Assembly (NCBI GenBank): GCA_913776245.1
Contig: CAJYLO010000018.1
Coordinates: forward strand, 60,638-124,637
DNA from: an uncultured Chryseobacterium sp.
GTDB lineage: Bacteria; Bacteroidota; Bacteroidia; Flavobacteriales; Weeksellaceae
Length of the DNA stretch: 64,000 nucleotides
Direction: 5' to 3'
A program made the translations under genes and the position numbers. The notes beneath the pieces were generated by a model. That model searched no databases. It saw only the letters and a program-made list of their open reading frames with translations, and was not told the DNA's origin. Below, one piece after another: positions 36,483-45,498 of the stretch; within the stretch, counting starts at the first letter, position 1, and each line of letters begins with the position of its first letter.

Positions 36483-37159
36483 TGAGCATCAAATCCCTTG
36501 CGGAAGACGACCGCCCGAGAGAAAAGTTCCTCCTGAAAGGGAAAGCCGCCGTTTCGGATTCGGAACTGCTTGCCATCATTATGGGAAGTGGAAACAGGGA
36601 AGAATCTGCCGTGGAGCTGGCAAGAAAAATACTGAATTCAGTTGAAAATAACTGGCATAGATTAAGTCAGCTTTCTGTAAAGGACTTGATGAAATTCAAA
36701 GGTGTGGGGGAAGCCAAGGCTATTTCCATCGCTACTGCATTAGAAATCGGGAGCAGAAGATCGCAGCAGGAAGTTCTGGAAAGGGAGCAGATATCCGGCA
36801 GCAAAGATGCTTTTGAAATTTTACTGCCTCATCTTTCAGACCTGTCTACAGAGGAATTCTGGGCCATTTTCCTGAATCATCAGAATAAAATTATCTACAA
36901 AACCTGTCTGTTCCGTGGTGGCATCGCCGGTACTGTGGCAGATATCCGTGTACTTTTCAAAGTGGCTTTGGAGCATTTTTCTACCAGAATCATTGTGGCG
37001 CACAATCATCCGGCGGGAAGTCTGAAACCAAGCCAGGAAGATATCTACATTACCAATAAGATCAGGGAAGCCGGTAAATTGCTCGAGATCGAATTGCTGG
37101 ATCATCTGATTATCGCACAGAATAAATTTTACAGTTTCAAAGAAGAAGGGATTTTATGA
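36482..37159 (+). CDS. radC: RadC family JAB-domain protein
   Basis: 225 residues, full length. N-terminal helix-hairpin-helix region (KGVGEAKAISIATAL), then the JAB/MPN metalloprotease-like domain with ILFKVALEH, AHNHPAGSLKPSQED (metal-binding H-x-H-x(n)-D) and LLDHLIIAQNKFYSFKEEG. Role in DNA repair was proposed but is unproven; the domain looks like an active isopeptidase. Overlaps the neighbour genes on both sides by 1 and 4 bases, so it is in an operon. Confidence 0.95.
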   Translation: MSIKSLAEDDRPREKFLLKGKAAVSDSELLAIIMGSGNREESAVELARKILNSVENNWHRLSQLSVKDLMKFKGVGEAKAISIATALEIGSRRSQQEVLEREQISGSKDAFEILLPHLSDLSTEEFWAIFLNHQNKIIYKTCLFRGGIAGTVADIRVLFKVALEHFSTRIIVAHNHPAGSLKPSQEDIYITNKIREAGKLLEIELLDHLIIAQNKFYSFKEEGIL

Positions 37160-38055
37160 TACGGAAAATTAAGTATGAGTCTATCGATTTCGAGAAATAT
37201 AACCATTGCATTGCGCAGTCTTGTCAAAGAAAATTTTATGCAGAACGCTCGTTTCTGGACATAAGTACCGGGAAAAATTGGGAGATTCTGATTTACGGTG
37301 ATTATGAGGCGGTGATGCCAATTCCATTCATCAGTAAATTGGGACTGAAAGTGGTGATCAACCCAAAATTGTGTCAGCAGTTGGGTGTTTTTTCTGCACA
37401 AGATTCCAAAGCGGTGAATGATGCCTTCTTTGACTTTTTCTGTAAAAATTATAAAATCTGGTATTATGCTTTCAACGATGTCAATCAGTTTTCGAAATCC
37501 CTGAAGCAGCGTAACAATTTCCTAATTTTCCCCGAGCCTTATGACGTTGTCAGACAGCGGTACTCACCAAAGCGGAAACGCAAACTTAGGCTGGATCAGG
37601 AAGTGATTGACAATTCGGAAATGATTAAAAATCCTGATCAGAAGGCCGTCCAGGCTTTCATCCGTAAGACCGGTTTGGGTGCAGGCGATAAGGATCTGGA
37701 AGAGTTTATCAAGCTGCTGTCAGATTTCAGTACGGCGGGATTTCTGGATTTCTACGGCTTCTATTACCATCATGAGCTGATCAATCTGATTGCGGTCTAT
37801 CACAATGATTATACCCTTGCCTTGCTCGGCACGTACAATGACAGGGAATATGTGAAGCTCAGCGGATCCAGCTATCTTATTGATAAAGTAATCGCAGACA
37901 ACATCGAACATAAAATTTTTGATTTTGAGGGCAGCGAGGTGCCAGCTGTAGAAGAATTCTTCCGGGGTTTCCGTCCAGCCCTGAAACCTTACTCCTGCAT
38001 CCAGTACAGCAAAAAAGAATTATTGAAACAAGTTTTTGTTAAGTTTTTTCGATGA
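37156..38055 (+). CDS. Probable FemAB/GNAT-like acyltransferase
   Basis: 299 residues. N-terminal half (KNWEILIYGDYEAVMPIPFI) and C-terminal half (YGFYYHHELINLIAVYHNDY, FDFEGSEVPAVEEFFRGF) fit a FemAB-type double GNAT fold; the last motif, FxGSxxPxxxxFxxxF, is typical. Such proteins often add amino acids to lipid or peptidoglycan precursors, but this one is uncharacterised. Overlaps radC by 4 bases (ATGA). Confidence 0.6.
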   Translation: MIRKIKYESIDFEKYNHCIAQSCQRKFYAERSFLDISTGKNWEILIYGDYEAVMPIPFISKLGLKVVINPKLCQQLGVFSAQDSKAVNDAFFDFFCKNYKIWYYAFNDVNQFSKSLKQRNNFLIFPEPYDVVRQRYSPKRKRKLRLDQEVIDNSEMIKNPDQKAVQAFIRKTGLGAGDKDLEEFIKLLSDFSTAGFLDFYGFYYHHELINLIAVYHNDYTLALLGTYNDREYVKLSGSSYLIDKVIADNIEHKIFDFEGSEVPAVEEFFRGFRPALKPYSCIQYSKKELLKQVFVKFFR

Positions 38056-38114
38056 TTTCAAATATTAATGCGCATTTAACTTAAAATCCTTAATTTTGCA
38101 GTCCGATTTGAGAT

Positions 38115-38624
38115 ATGTTTGATTCAGATTATTTGCCTTATGCTGTTGCACTTGTCATCGCTTTGCCTTTTCTGGTTTTTGCGAAACAGTTTGTCAATGC
38201 CTTTGTAAAACTCAAAAAACAGGAAATTAATTTTATAGCCACCAAGTCCAACAGCGAGATCAAGCTGCAGGCGCTGGAACGCATGACTCTTTTCCTGGAA
38301 CGGCTGAAACCTTCCAATCTGGTAAATAGATTTGACAAAAATCTGCAGCCCCACGAATTCCTATTCCTCACAGAAAAAAATATCAATGAGGAATTTGAGT
38401 ACAACGCCTCACAGCAGCTATACATTTCCAAAGCCTCCTGGCAGGACATCATAACCAGCAAGAATAACATTATTCAGCTCCTGCGGAAAACCTACGAAGA
38501 TCTGAGCGAAAACTCAAAGCTGGAGGATTATAAAACAGTTTTTCTGATGAGTTACGTAGATGCGGAAGATTACATCGCAGATACCATCGAAAATCTGAGA
38601 AAAGAACTTAACAAAATAATATAA
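38115..38624 (+). CDS. Membrane-anchored protein of unknown function
   Basis: 169 residues. One N-terminal membrane helix (LPYAVALVIALPFLVFAK), then a helical, charged cytoplasmic part (LQALERMTLFLERLKPSNLV, FNAS-like and YVDAEDYIADTIENLRKEL). I know this type as a conserved Flavobacteriia protein without function. A TAATTTTG element at 38091-38098 is a likely -7 promoter 16 bases before the ATG. Seven bases separate it from ppa, so they may be co-transcribed. Confidence 0.75.
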   Translation: MFDSDYLPYAVALVIALPFLVFAKQFVNAFVKLKKQEINFIATKSNSEIKLQALERMTLFLERLKPSNLVNRFDKNLQPHEFLFLTEKNINEEFEYNASQQLYISKASWQDIITSKNNIIQLLRKTYEDLSENSKLEDYKTVFLMSYVDAEDYIADTIENLRKELNKII

Positions 38625-38631
38625 ATAAACA

Positions 38632-39243
38632 ATGATTCCTAATTTTAAAGCGCATCCTTGGCACGGGATCTCTGCTGGAGAAAAAGCACCGGAGGTGGTG
38701 AATGTCTTTGTAGAAATTGTTCCTACAGACACCATAAAATATGAAGTAGACAAAGAAACGGGTTACCTGAAAGTAGACCGCCCGCAGAAGTTCTCCAACA
38801 TCATTCCGGCCTTATATGGTTTTATTCCAAGAACTTATTGCGAGGAAGAAGTAAAAAATCTGGCGGTGGAAACCGGTGCAACTGATGTTACCGAAGGCGA
38901 TCATGATCCTTTGGACATCTGCGTCCTGAGCTCGCACAACATCACTTCCGGAAATATTCTGATGGAAGCTATTCCAATCGGCGGATTCCAGATGATAGAC
39001 AAAGGTGAGGCAGATGACAAGATCATTGCGGTATTGGTGGAAGATCAGGTCTATGGTCACATCCGCGACATTTCCGAATTGCCGAAAGCCGAAGTTAACA
39101 GACTATTACACTATTTCCTGAGCTATAAAAACCTTCCGACTGAGCCGGCAAAAGTCAAAATTGACCTTGTTTACGGTGCAGATCATGCCAAGAAAGTGAT
39201 TTTGGCATCTCAGAAAGATTATACCGATAATTTCGCGAAGTAA
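38632..39243 (+). CDS. ppa: Inorganic pyrophosphatase
   Basis: 203 residues, family I soluble pyrophosphatase. It hydrolyses pyrophosphate to drive biosynthetic reactions. The substrate/metal motif TEGDHDPLDICVLSS and the KYEVDKETGYLKVDRP segment are seen, plus IDKGEADDKIIAV. The spacing of these acidic residues is normal for the family. Cytoplasmic. Ends in a terminator hairpin. Confidence 0.95.
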   Translation: MIPNFKAHPWHGISAGEKAPEVVNVFVEIVPTDTIKYEVDKETGYLKVDRPQKFSNIIPALYGFIPRTYCEEEVKNLAVETGATDVTEGDHDPLDICVLSSHNITSGNILMEAIPIGGFQMIDKGEADDKIIAVLVEDQVYGHIRDISELPKAEVNRLLHYFLSYKNLPTEPAKVKIDLVYGADHAKKVILASQKDYTDNFAK

Positions 39244-39265
39244 TTCCGAAAAGATCAGCAACAGA

Positions 39266-39297
39266 AAATGTCATCTCATCAGAGGTGGCATTTTTTA
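39266..39297 (+). terminator. Terminator after ppa
   Basis: AAATGTCATCTC and GAGGTGGCATTT (two G-U pairs) form a stem around an ATCA loop, followed by a T-tract. Confidence 0.65.
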
Positions 39298-39298
39298 T

Positions 39299-39415
39299 TG
39301 GGCGCCATTTCCAGCTGTCACTACTCGCTATCCCGAAAGCCAAGGCTTATTCCCAAACCTTCGGGATGAGCTCAGACAGGCCGTTCCATCTGGGGCGCGC
39401 TTCGCCACATAGGAA
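39299..39415. repeat. Intergenic repeat element, copy 2
   Basis: GC-richer block starting GGGCGCC and ending GGGGCGC, with TACTCGCTATCCCGAAAGCC, TCGGGATGAGCTC and ACAGGCCG. Diverged relative of the block at 21555-21640 (shared order of motifs: CGCTA..C.CG..AAAG..., TCGGG.TGAGCTC, AGGCCG). It lies between convergent ppa and mgtE. Confidence 0.5.
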
Positions 39416-39446
39416 TTTTGTCAGGAAAAAATGAGATTTTGAAATA

Positions 39447-40709
39447 CTAAAGAAGCTTTCCGGTAAGGAATAAACCTGCAACGGAAAAGTAAATAATTAA
39501 TCCGGTGACATCTACCAAAGTAGCGACAAATGGTGCCGATGATGTTGCGGGATCCAGTTTCAATTTTTTTAGGACAAACGGCACCATAGAACCGGAAATG
39601 GTTCCCCAAAGTACGATCAACATCAGTGAAAAGGCAATGCTCAGCCCGACAAAAACCCAATGCTCACCATAATTGAACAGTCCAGTTTTCTGCCAAAGCG
39701 CAATGCGCAGAAAGCCGATCGTTCCCAGAATACTTCCCAGGAAAATACCCGTGAAGATTTCCTTTCGGATCACGTACCACCAGTCTTTCAGCGTTATTTC
39801 CTGAAGAGCCATCGCCCGGATAATGAGCGTAGCAGCCTGCGAACCTGTATTTCCGCCGCTCGAAATAATCAATGGAACAAAAAGTGCGAGGACAACGGCT
39901 TTCTGAATCTCATCTTCAAAATAACCCATCGCCGAGGCGGTAAGCATTTCGGAGAAAAATAAAACCACGAGCCAGAAACCACGTTTTTTCACCATCTCGT
40001 AAATAGACGTCTGCGTATAGGGCACATCCAGCGCCTCCAGACCTCCAAATTTCTGGATATCTTCCGTATTTTGCTGTTCGATCTGGTCCAGAATGTCATC
40101 AATGGTTACAATCCCTACCAGAACACCATTTTCAGTAATAATGGGAAGTGCACTGCGGTCGTATTTTTCAAAATATGGTACCGCATCTTCCTTGGAAGTC
40201 GTAGTCGTGATGGCTACAAAATGATTGTCGGACAGCTCAGAAATCAGCTGTTCTTCATCGGCCAGCAGGAGAGAGCCAATTGTAATATCGTCTATCAGGC
40301 GGTTTCTCTCATCTACCACATAAAGAAAGTTGAGGGTTTCCACCTTTTTTCCCACCTTTTTGATTTGCTGAAAGCAACGCTTCACCGTCCATTCTTTGCG
40401 TATCTGAACATAGTACGGAGTCATAAGACGTGCAATAGAATCGGCCTCATAGCCTAAGAGTTTCAGAGCCACGCGACGTTCCTGCGGGTTGAGCAGATTG
40501 ATAGAATATTTAATCAGTTCATCCGGAAAATCTTCGAAAAGCTGAGTCCTGTCATCGGGCGACATCTCGTTCAGGATGTCCGACACTTCGTGGCTTGCAA
40601 TACTCCGGATGGTATCTTCCTGAAAATCATTATCCAGATGCGAGAAAACTTCCGCCTTTTCAGATTTCGGGAGTTTAAGAAACTGCAGGATGCGTTCCTC
40701 TGCAGGCAA
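39447..40709 (-). CDS. mgtE: Magnesium transporter MgtE
   Basis: 420 residues from TTG at 40709. N-terminal superhelical domain ([20 protein letters not shown]), CBS pair ([13 protein letters not shown]... and [19 protein letters not shown]), and five C-terminal membrane helices with [20 protein letters not shown]. Mg2+ channel gated by bound Mg2+. The true protein probably starts earlier: 19 more in-frame codons ([17 protein letters not shown], the conserved MgtE start) lie upstream, but the only initiators there are ATC at 40766 or ATA at 40748. A TACTTTTG -7 element just upstream of them limits the transcript. A non-standard start, or a mutated ATG, seems likely. Confidence 0.9.
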   Translation of the reverse strand: MPAEERILQFLKLPKSEKAEVFSHLDNDFQEDTIRSIASHEVSDILNEMSPDDRTQLFEDFPDELIKYSINLLNPQERRVALKLLGYEADSIARLMTPYYVQIRKEWTVKRCFQQIKKVGKKVETLNFLYVVDERNRLIDDITIGSLLLADEEQLISELSDNHFVAITTTTSKEDAVPYFEKYDRSALPIITENGVLVGIVTIDDILDQIEQQNTEDIQKFGGLEALDVPYTQTSIYEMVKKRGFWLVVLFFSEMLTASAMGYFEDEIQKAVVLALFVPLIISSGGNTGSQAATLIIRAMALQEITLKDWWYVIRKEIFTGIFLGSILGTIGFLRIALWQKTGLFNYGEHWVFVGLSIAFSLMLIVLWGTISGSMVPFVLKKLKLDPATSSAPFVATLVDVTGLIIYFSVAGLFLTGKLL

Positions 40710-40844
40710 TTTGCTCAGAGTTTCTGCAATGTCAGCAGGATTCAGTATGAATTCTTGATTCTCGATTTTTTCAGAATTTTGCTTTGCAAAAGTATTAAAA
40801 TATCAGGAATAACGCAGATTCGCCGGTATTAAAATTAATTTAAA

Positions 40845-41423
40845 TCAAATGGTGGGATTGGTCAGAATCTGGCGGTTCCGAAGTTCCTTGCTGATTTTCC
40901 GGATGGCACCTTTAGTTCCGATGATCACGGAGTTTTCCGCACTTCCGAGCAATCGGCCATTGCCTTTGTATGTGTCATACGCCGTTTCCATCACGAAATC
41001 TCCATCCGAGTTGTAAAGCTTCATGCTCACGATCACCTGATTAGAAAAAACATATTTCCCTAGTCCGACTTTGAAGTATTTGACTTTCGGAATCACAGCT
41101 ACGTCTGCATTATTGTTACGGCACATATCTCTCACCGTTTTGGAGTCTACTTCATCAAAGGAAATGGGCGTACTAACATGCAGATATTTCATATTGCTGT
41201 AGGTCTTCATCTGGTCACTGGTCGCAGTAAAAAAGGCCGTATTCGTAGGTTCAATGATTTCGGGAATATCCGGAAACACCTCTGGCGTAAAATAGAGTAT
41301 GGTTTTTATGTGGGAAATCTTGGCATTCTTATTAAGGTACAGCAAACTGTCCCCGAAATTGGCACAGGAAAATAGGACTGAGGAGAGAATAGCAAGGTAA
41401 AAAGTGGATAGAGCTTTTTTCAT
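40845..41423 (-). CDS. Putative lipoprotein of unknown function
   Basis: 192 residues from the ATG at 41423 (the frame extends 15 codons upstream through its own promoter). Lipobox LSSVLFSC. The mature part includes TNTAFFTATSDQMKTYSNMK, DVAVIPKVKYFKVG, and KLYNSDGDFVMETAYDTYKG, without a recognised family. A TATTTTTG element at 41437-41444 (minus strand) is the likely -7. Its end lies 1.4 kb from ppa. Function unknown. Confidence 0.65.
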   Translation of the reverse strand: MKKALSTFYLAILSSVLFSCANFGDSLLYLNKNAKISHIKTILYFTPEVFPDIPEIIEPTNTAFFTATSDQMKTYSNMKYLHVSTPISFDEVDSKTVRDMCRNNNADVAVIPKVKYFKVGLGKYVFSNQVIVSMKLYNSDGDFVMETAYDTYKGNGRLLGSAENSVIIGTKGAIRKISKELRNRQILTNPTI

Positions 41424-41547
41424 CGTATTAGTTTTGCAAAAATACGACCAAAATCTGATTATGGTCATATAAATTTAAGATTTTTTAACAAAAACATTTT
41501 CAGCAAACTTAATGATGAAAAATAGTTAATTCATTACCTTTGTTTTT

Positions 41548-44391
41548 ATGACTTCTCCAGACAAAAGATTATACCTAATAGATGCCTACGCCATGATCTT
41601 CCGTGGGTATTTTGCTTTTATAAAAAACCCAAGAATTTCTACAAAAGGTGTCAATACTTCAGCGATTTTCGGGTTCACCAACTCATTGATTGAACTCATA
41701 AAACGGGATCGTCCCACACACCTTGCCGTCGTTTTCGATGTAGGAAAGACCAATGTACGCCATGATGATTTTACGGAATATAAGGCCAACCGCCAGGATA
41801 CGCCGGAGCCTATTCTCCTGTCAATTCCGTACATCCATAGGATTCTGGAAGCCATGCACATCCCGATTCTGGGTGTGGAAGGCTACGAAGCGGACGACGT
41901 GATCGGAACGATTGCCTGCAAAGCCGAAAAACAGGATTACAATGTTTTTATGGTAACGCCAGACAAGGATTTTGCACAATTGGTGACCGATAAGATCAAA
42001 ATCTATAAGCCTGGAATGAAAGGCGGCGATATCGAGATTCTGGGTGTTGAAGAGGTGAAAGCCAAATATGAAATCAACGACCCGAAACAAATCATCGATT
42101 ACCTGGGCATGATGGGAGACGCTGTGGACAATATTCCCGGACTGGAAGGCGTGGGCGAGAAAACAGCCAAAAAATTCATTCAGGAATTTGGCTCAATGGA
42201 AAATCTGCTTGCCAATACGCATACGCTGAAGGGGAAGCTTAAAGAAAAAGTGGAAGCAAGTGCAGATAGAGGTTTGCTGTCCAAAAAATTAGCTACCATC
42301 CTGTGTGATGCACCGATTGAATTTATTGAGGAACAATACGACCTGGAAGTTCCGGATTTCGACAAAGTAAAAGAAGTTTTCGACGAACTGGAATTCCGGA
42401 GACTCTACGAAAATCTTTACCGCGCTTTTTCCAATAAAGAATATGTAGAGGAACTGATGGAAGGTGATGATGACAAAATCACGGTTACCGAAGTCTTAGA
42501 TGCTGCCGTAACGGTTCATAAAAACGGAACCATGGATCTGTTTGCGACCTTCGAGCAACTGGAGCAGGCGACTACCACCAAATCTACCATTACCGAAAAT
42601 GATCATCTCTATCAATTTATTGACAGCCCGAAAGCGCAGAGAATTCTGGTTGACAATCTTCTGAAGCAGAAGGCGGTCTGTTTTGATACCGAAACCACAT
42701 CACTGAACGAATTAGAAGCGGAACTCATCGGGATGAGCTTTTCTTATAAAAAAGGCCTGGCCTACTATATTCCGGTTTCTGAAAATCAGGAAGAAGCACA
42801 GAAAACCGTAGAGATTTTCAGACCTTTTTTTGAAGACCGGAATGTCCTGAAAATTGCGCACAATCTGAAGTACGATTATAAAGTTCTCAAAAATTATAAC
42901 ATCGAAGTAGAAGGAAAAATTTTTGATACGATGATTGCGCATTACCTGCTGAATCCCGATGGACGACACGGCATGGATTATCTCTCAGAAATGTATCTGG
43001 ACTACAAACCGGTTTCGATAGAATCGCTGATTGGGAAAAAAGGAAAAAACCAGCTCACACTGCGCGAAGTGGATCTGAAAACCCAAACCGATTACGCCGC
43101 AGAAGATGCAGATGTTACCTTCCAGCTGTATGAATTATTTGCGCCGCAACTCGCCAAGGAAAACCTCGAACAGCTGTTCTATACCGTGGAAATGCCACTG
43201 ATGAAAGTTCTGGCTAAAATGGAACTTGCCGGTGTAAAGCTCGATAATGACTGGCTTGCAAAAGAAAGTAAAGACCTGGAAAACGATCTGAAAATTCTTG
43301 AATCTAAAATATTTGAATTATCAGGCGAGGAATTTAACATGAATTCGCCCAAGCAATTAGGTGAAATTCTTTTTGAAAAATTGCAGCTGGATCCCAAAGC
43401 CAAGAAAACCAAAACGGGCCAGTACGCCACGTCCGAAGATGTGTTGCAGAAATTGTCTTCCAAGCACGAAATAATTTCTCAGATCCTGGAATACAGAACC
43501 TTGCAGAAACTGAAATCAACGTATGTGGATGCATTGCCCAATCAGATTGATAAAAAGGATCAGCGTGTTCATACCAATTTTTCGCAGACTACAGCGGCCA
43601 CCGGACGTCTGGCATCTGTGAATCCGAATCTCCAGAATATTCCTATCAGAACGTTGCGAGGACAGCAGATCCGCGGCGCTTTTGTGTCCGACGACGGGAA
43701 AAAAATCATTTCTGCGGATTATTCTCAGATCGAGTTGAGACTGATTGCCGAAATTTCCGGCGAACAGAATATGATCAAAGCCTTCCAAAACGGCGAAGAC
43801 ATTCACGTTTCTACGGCGGCAAAGTTATTTGATATTCCGCTGGAAGAAGTTACCAAAACCCAGAGAAGCCAGGCAAAAACAGTCAATTTCGGGATCATCT
43901 ATGGCCAGGGTGCTTTTGCATTAGCAGAGCAGACCGGACTTTCCAGGTCGGAAGCGAAAAAAATGATTGATTCTTATTATGAGAATTATCCAAGGCTGAA
44001 AGAATACATGGCGGAGCAGGTAAAAAAAGCACAGGATTTCGGATATGTGGAGACAATTCTTGGCAGGAAGCGCCATCTGAAAGATATCAACTCCAGCAAT
44101 TTTACGGTCAGAGCACATGCCGAAAGAAATGCTGTGAATGCGCCAATCCAGGGAAGTGCCGCAGATATTATCAAACTGGCCATGATTAAAATTGACGAGG
44201 AACTGCAAGCTCAGAATCTGCAGACCAAAATGCTTTTGCAGGTTCATGACGAACTGCTTTTCGAAGTGCCGCTTTCTGAAATTGAGACGGCCAAAGCCTT
44301 AATCAAAAAAGAAATGGAATCCGCATTTCAGACCAATGTTCCACTATTGGTAGAAGTGGGCGTTGGTGATAACTGGCTGGAAGCACATTGA
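41548..44391 (+). CDS. polA: DNA polymerase I
   Basis: 947 residues. The first ~300 are the 5'-3' flap exonuclease (YRGYFAFIKNPRIS, EADDVIGTIACKAEK, GVGEKTAKKFI). Then the 3'-5' proofreading domain with intact acidic residues: CFDTETTSLNEL, HNLKYDYKVLKNY and YAAEDADVTF. The polymerase domain has SADYSQIELRLIAEISGE, the finger helix RSQAKTVNFGIIYGQ and the palm VHDELLFEV. It does Okazaki fragment processing and repair synthesis. A TACCTTTG element at 41535-41542 ends 5 bases before the ATG, so the message may be leaderless. Confidence 0.97.
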   Translation: MTSPDKRLYLIDAYAMIFRGYFAFIKNPRISTKGVNTSAIFGFTNSLIELIKRDRPTHLAVVFDVGKTNVRHDDFTEYKANRQDTPEPILLSIPYIHRILEAMHIPILGVEGYEADDVIGTIACKAEKQDYNVFMVTPDKDFAQLVTDKIKIYKPGMKGGDIEILGVEEVKAKYEINDPKQIIDYLGMMGDAVDNIPGLEGVGEKTAKKFIQEFGSMENLLANTHTLKGKLKEKVEASADRGLLSKKLATILCDAPIEFIEEQYDLEVPDFDKVKEVFDELEFRRLYENLYRAFSNKEYVEELMEGDDDKITVTEVLDAAVTVHKNGTMDLFATFEQLEQATTTKSTITENDHLYQFIDSPKAQRILVDNLLKQKAVCFDTETTSLNELEAELIGMSFSYKKGLAYYIPVSENQEEAQKTVEIFRPFFEDRNVLKIAHNLKYDYKVLKNYNIEVEGKIFDTMIAHYLLNPDGRHGMDYLSEMYLDYKPVSIESLIGKKGKNQLTLREVDLKTQTDYAAEDADVTFQLYELFAPQLAKENLEQLFYTVEMPLMKVLAKMELAGVKLDNDWLAKESKDLENDLKILESKIFELSGEEFNMNSPKQLGEILFEKLQLDPKAKKTKTGQYATSEDVLQKLSSKHEIISQILEYRTLQKLKSTYVDALPNQIDKKDQRVHTNFSQTTAATGRLASVNPNLQNIPIRTLRGQQIRGAFVSDDGKKIISADYSQIELRLIAEISGEQNMIKAFQNGEDIHVSTAAKLFDIPLEEVTKTQRSQAKTVNFGIIYGQGAFALAEQTGLSRSEAKKMIDSYYENYPRLKEYMAEQVKKAQDFGYVETILGRKRHLKDINSSNFTVRAHAERNAVNAPIQGSAADIIKLAMIKIDEELQAQNLQTKMLLQVHDELLFEVPLSEIETAKALIKKEMESAFQTNVPLLVEVGVGDNWLEAH

Positions 44392-44439
44392 TTATAGCTG
44401 ATAATTGATGATTAAAATAAATTTTAAAAACATACAAAT

Positions 44440-44709
44440 ATGAAAGCAGTTGTTTTTTACGAACACAACACAGAAAAATCGATGGAAGAATTTATGGCGG
44501 TTTTTCCGAGACACGAAAAATTGGAAGAAGAATTTATTAAATCGGGAAGGGTTTTGGGAACCGGTGCGTTTGCAAATCCTGGCGAAGGTGCAATGGCAAT
44601 TTTTGTAGACAAACAGGCTGCTGAAGATTTTGTCAATGGCGACCCGTTTGTGCAGGAAGGACTGATTGCCAAAGTAACGATCCGTGAATGGAATGATGAA
44701 TTGGCATAA
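44440..44709 (+). CDS. YciI-family protein
   Basis: 89 residues. A dimeric alpha-beta fold with FPRHEKLEEEFIKSGRVLGTG and FVDKQAAEDFVNGDPFVQEG: the H-(n)-D-P pattern is the YciI signature. Family members are small proteins without an established reaction. Starts 48 bases after polA and 45 bases before the VOC gene; likely the start of a run of small genes. Confidence 0.88.
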   Translation: MKAVVFYEHNTEKSMEEFMAVFPRHEKLEEEFIKSGRVLGTGAFANPGEGAMAIFVDKQAAEDFVNGDPFVQEGLIAKVTIREWNDELA

Positions 44710-44754
44710 TTTATTCTGCTAAAAACAAGCTCATTAATTTATAAATAGATCCTT

Positions 44755-45108
44755 ATGATTTCACAGATCATCCCGAAATTGCCGTTCATCGACAAGCAGA
44801 AAACCATAGATTATTATACTGACTTAGGATTCGAGTTCGTTTCCGATTATGACCAATATCTGATCGCCAAGTATAATAATTCCGAACTTCATTTCTTTGA
44901 GTACAAAGATTTAGACCCAAAAACATCGGATTTTATGCTGTATCTTAAAATATCCAGCAATATCGATAAGTTTTATGAGCATATCCAGTTCAAAAACATT
45001 AAAATCCATCCCAACGGAAGCCTGGAAACCAAGCCTTGGAATATGAGAGAGTTTTCACTGATTGACCCTAATGGAACTTTACTGACCTTCGGAGAAAAAG
45101 TAGGATGA
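44755..45108 (+). CDS. VOC-superfamily protein (glyoxalase/bleomycin resistance-like)
   Basis: 117 residues with two beta-alpha-beta-beta-beta modules: LPFIDKQKTIDYYTDLGFEF, then LHFFEYKDLD, and the second module FYEHIQFKNIKIH with REFSLIDPNGTLLTFGE. This is the length and layout of bleomycin-binding-type VOC proteins. Which substrate is bound is unknown. One base separates it from the SdpI-like gene. Confidence 0.85.
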   Translation: MISQIIPKLPFIDKQKTIDYYTDLGFEFVSDYDQYLIAKYNNSELHFFEYKDLDPKTSDFMLYLKISSNIDKFYEHIQFKNIKIHPNGSLETKPWNMREFSLIDPNGTLLTFGEKVG

Positions 45109-45109
45109 T

Positions 45110-45457
45110 ATGTTAGAGAAGATGATTTCATTTCCATATCTGCTCGCCATTATCTTTGTTATTGTAGGAACTATAATGTTGATTTTTCCTCCGAAAAACA
45201 TCAATTATCTCTACGGCTACAGAACGCCCAATGCGATGAAGAATCTAAAAAATTGGACATTTGCACAAAAGTATGCTGCCAAAAAGCTGATAATCGGAGG
45301 AATCATTTTAGCGCTACTTTCCCTTGCATTGGAATTCGTATTTAGAATTGATGAAAATCTCTCGGGTTTGATTATTTTTCTCAGCACGGTTTTGATAGTG
45401 GCTTTTGTATTTTTCACAACCGAGGCGGCTATCAGAAAATTTGAAAAAAACTTGTAA
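45110..45457 (+). CDS. SdpI-family membrane protein
   Basis: 115 residues with three membrane helices (about 7-26, 60-78 and 83-105). The loop NYLYGYRTPNAMKNLKNW with FAQKYAAKKL is the SdpI/YfhL signature. In Bacillus SdpI protects against a secreted toxin; the role here is not shown. Co-transcribed with the VOC protein. Confidence 0.85.
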   Translation: MLEKMISFPYLLAIIFVIVGTIMLIFPPKNINYLYGYRTPNAMKNLKNWTFAQKYAAKKLIIGGIILALLSLALEFVFRIDENLSGLIIFLSTVLIVAFVFFTTEAAIRKFEKNL

Positions 45458-45498
45458 CAAACCTCTTGTAACCTCGACTTAATAATTAAAATAAATTT

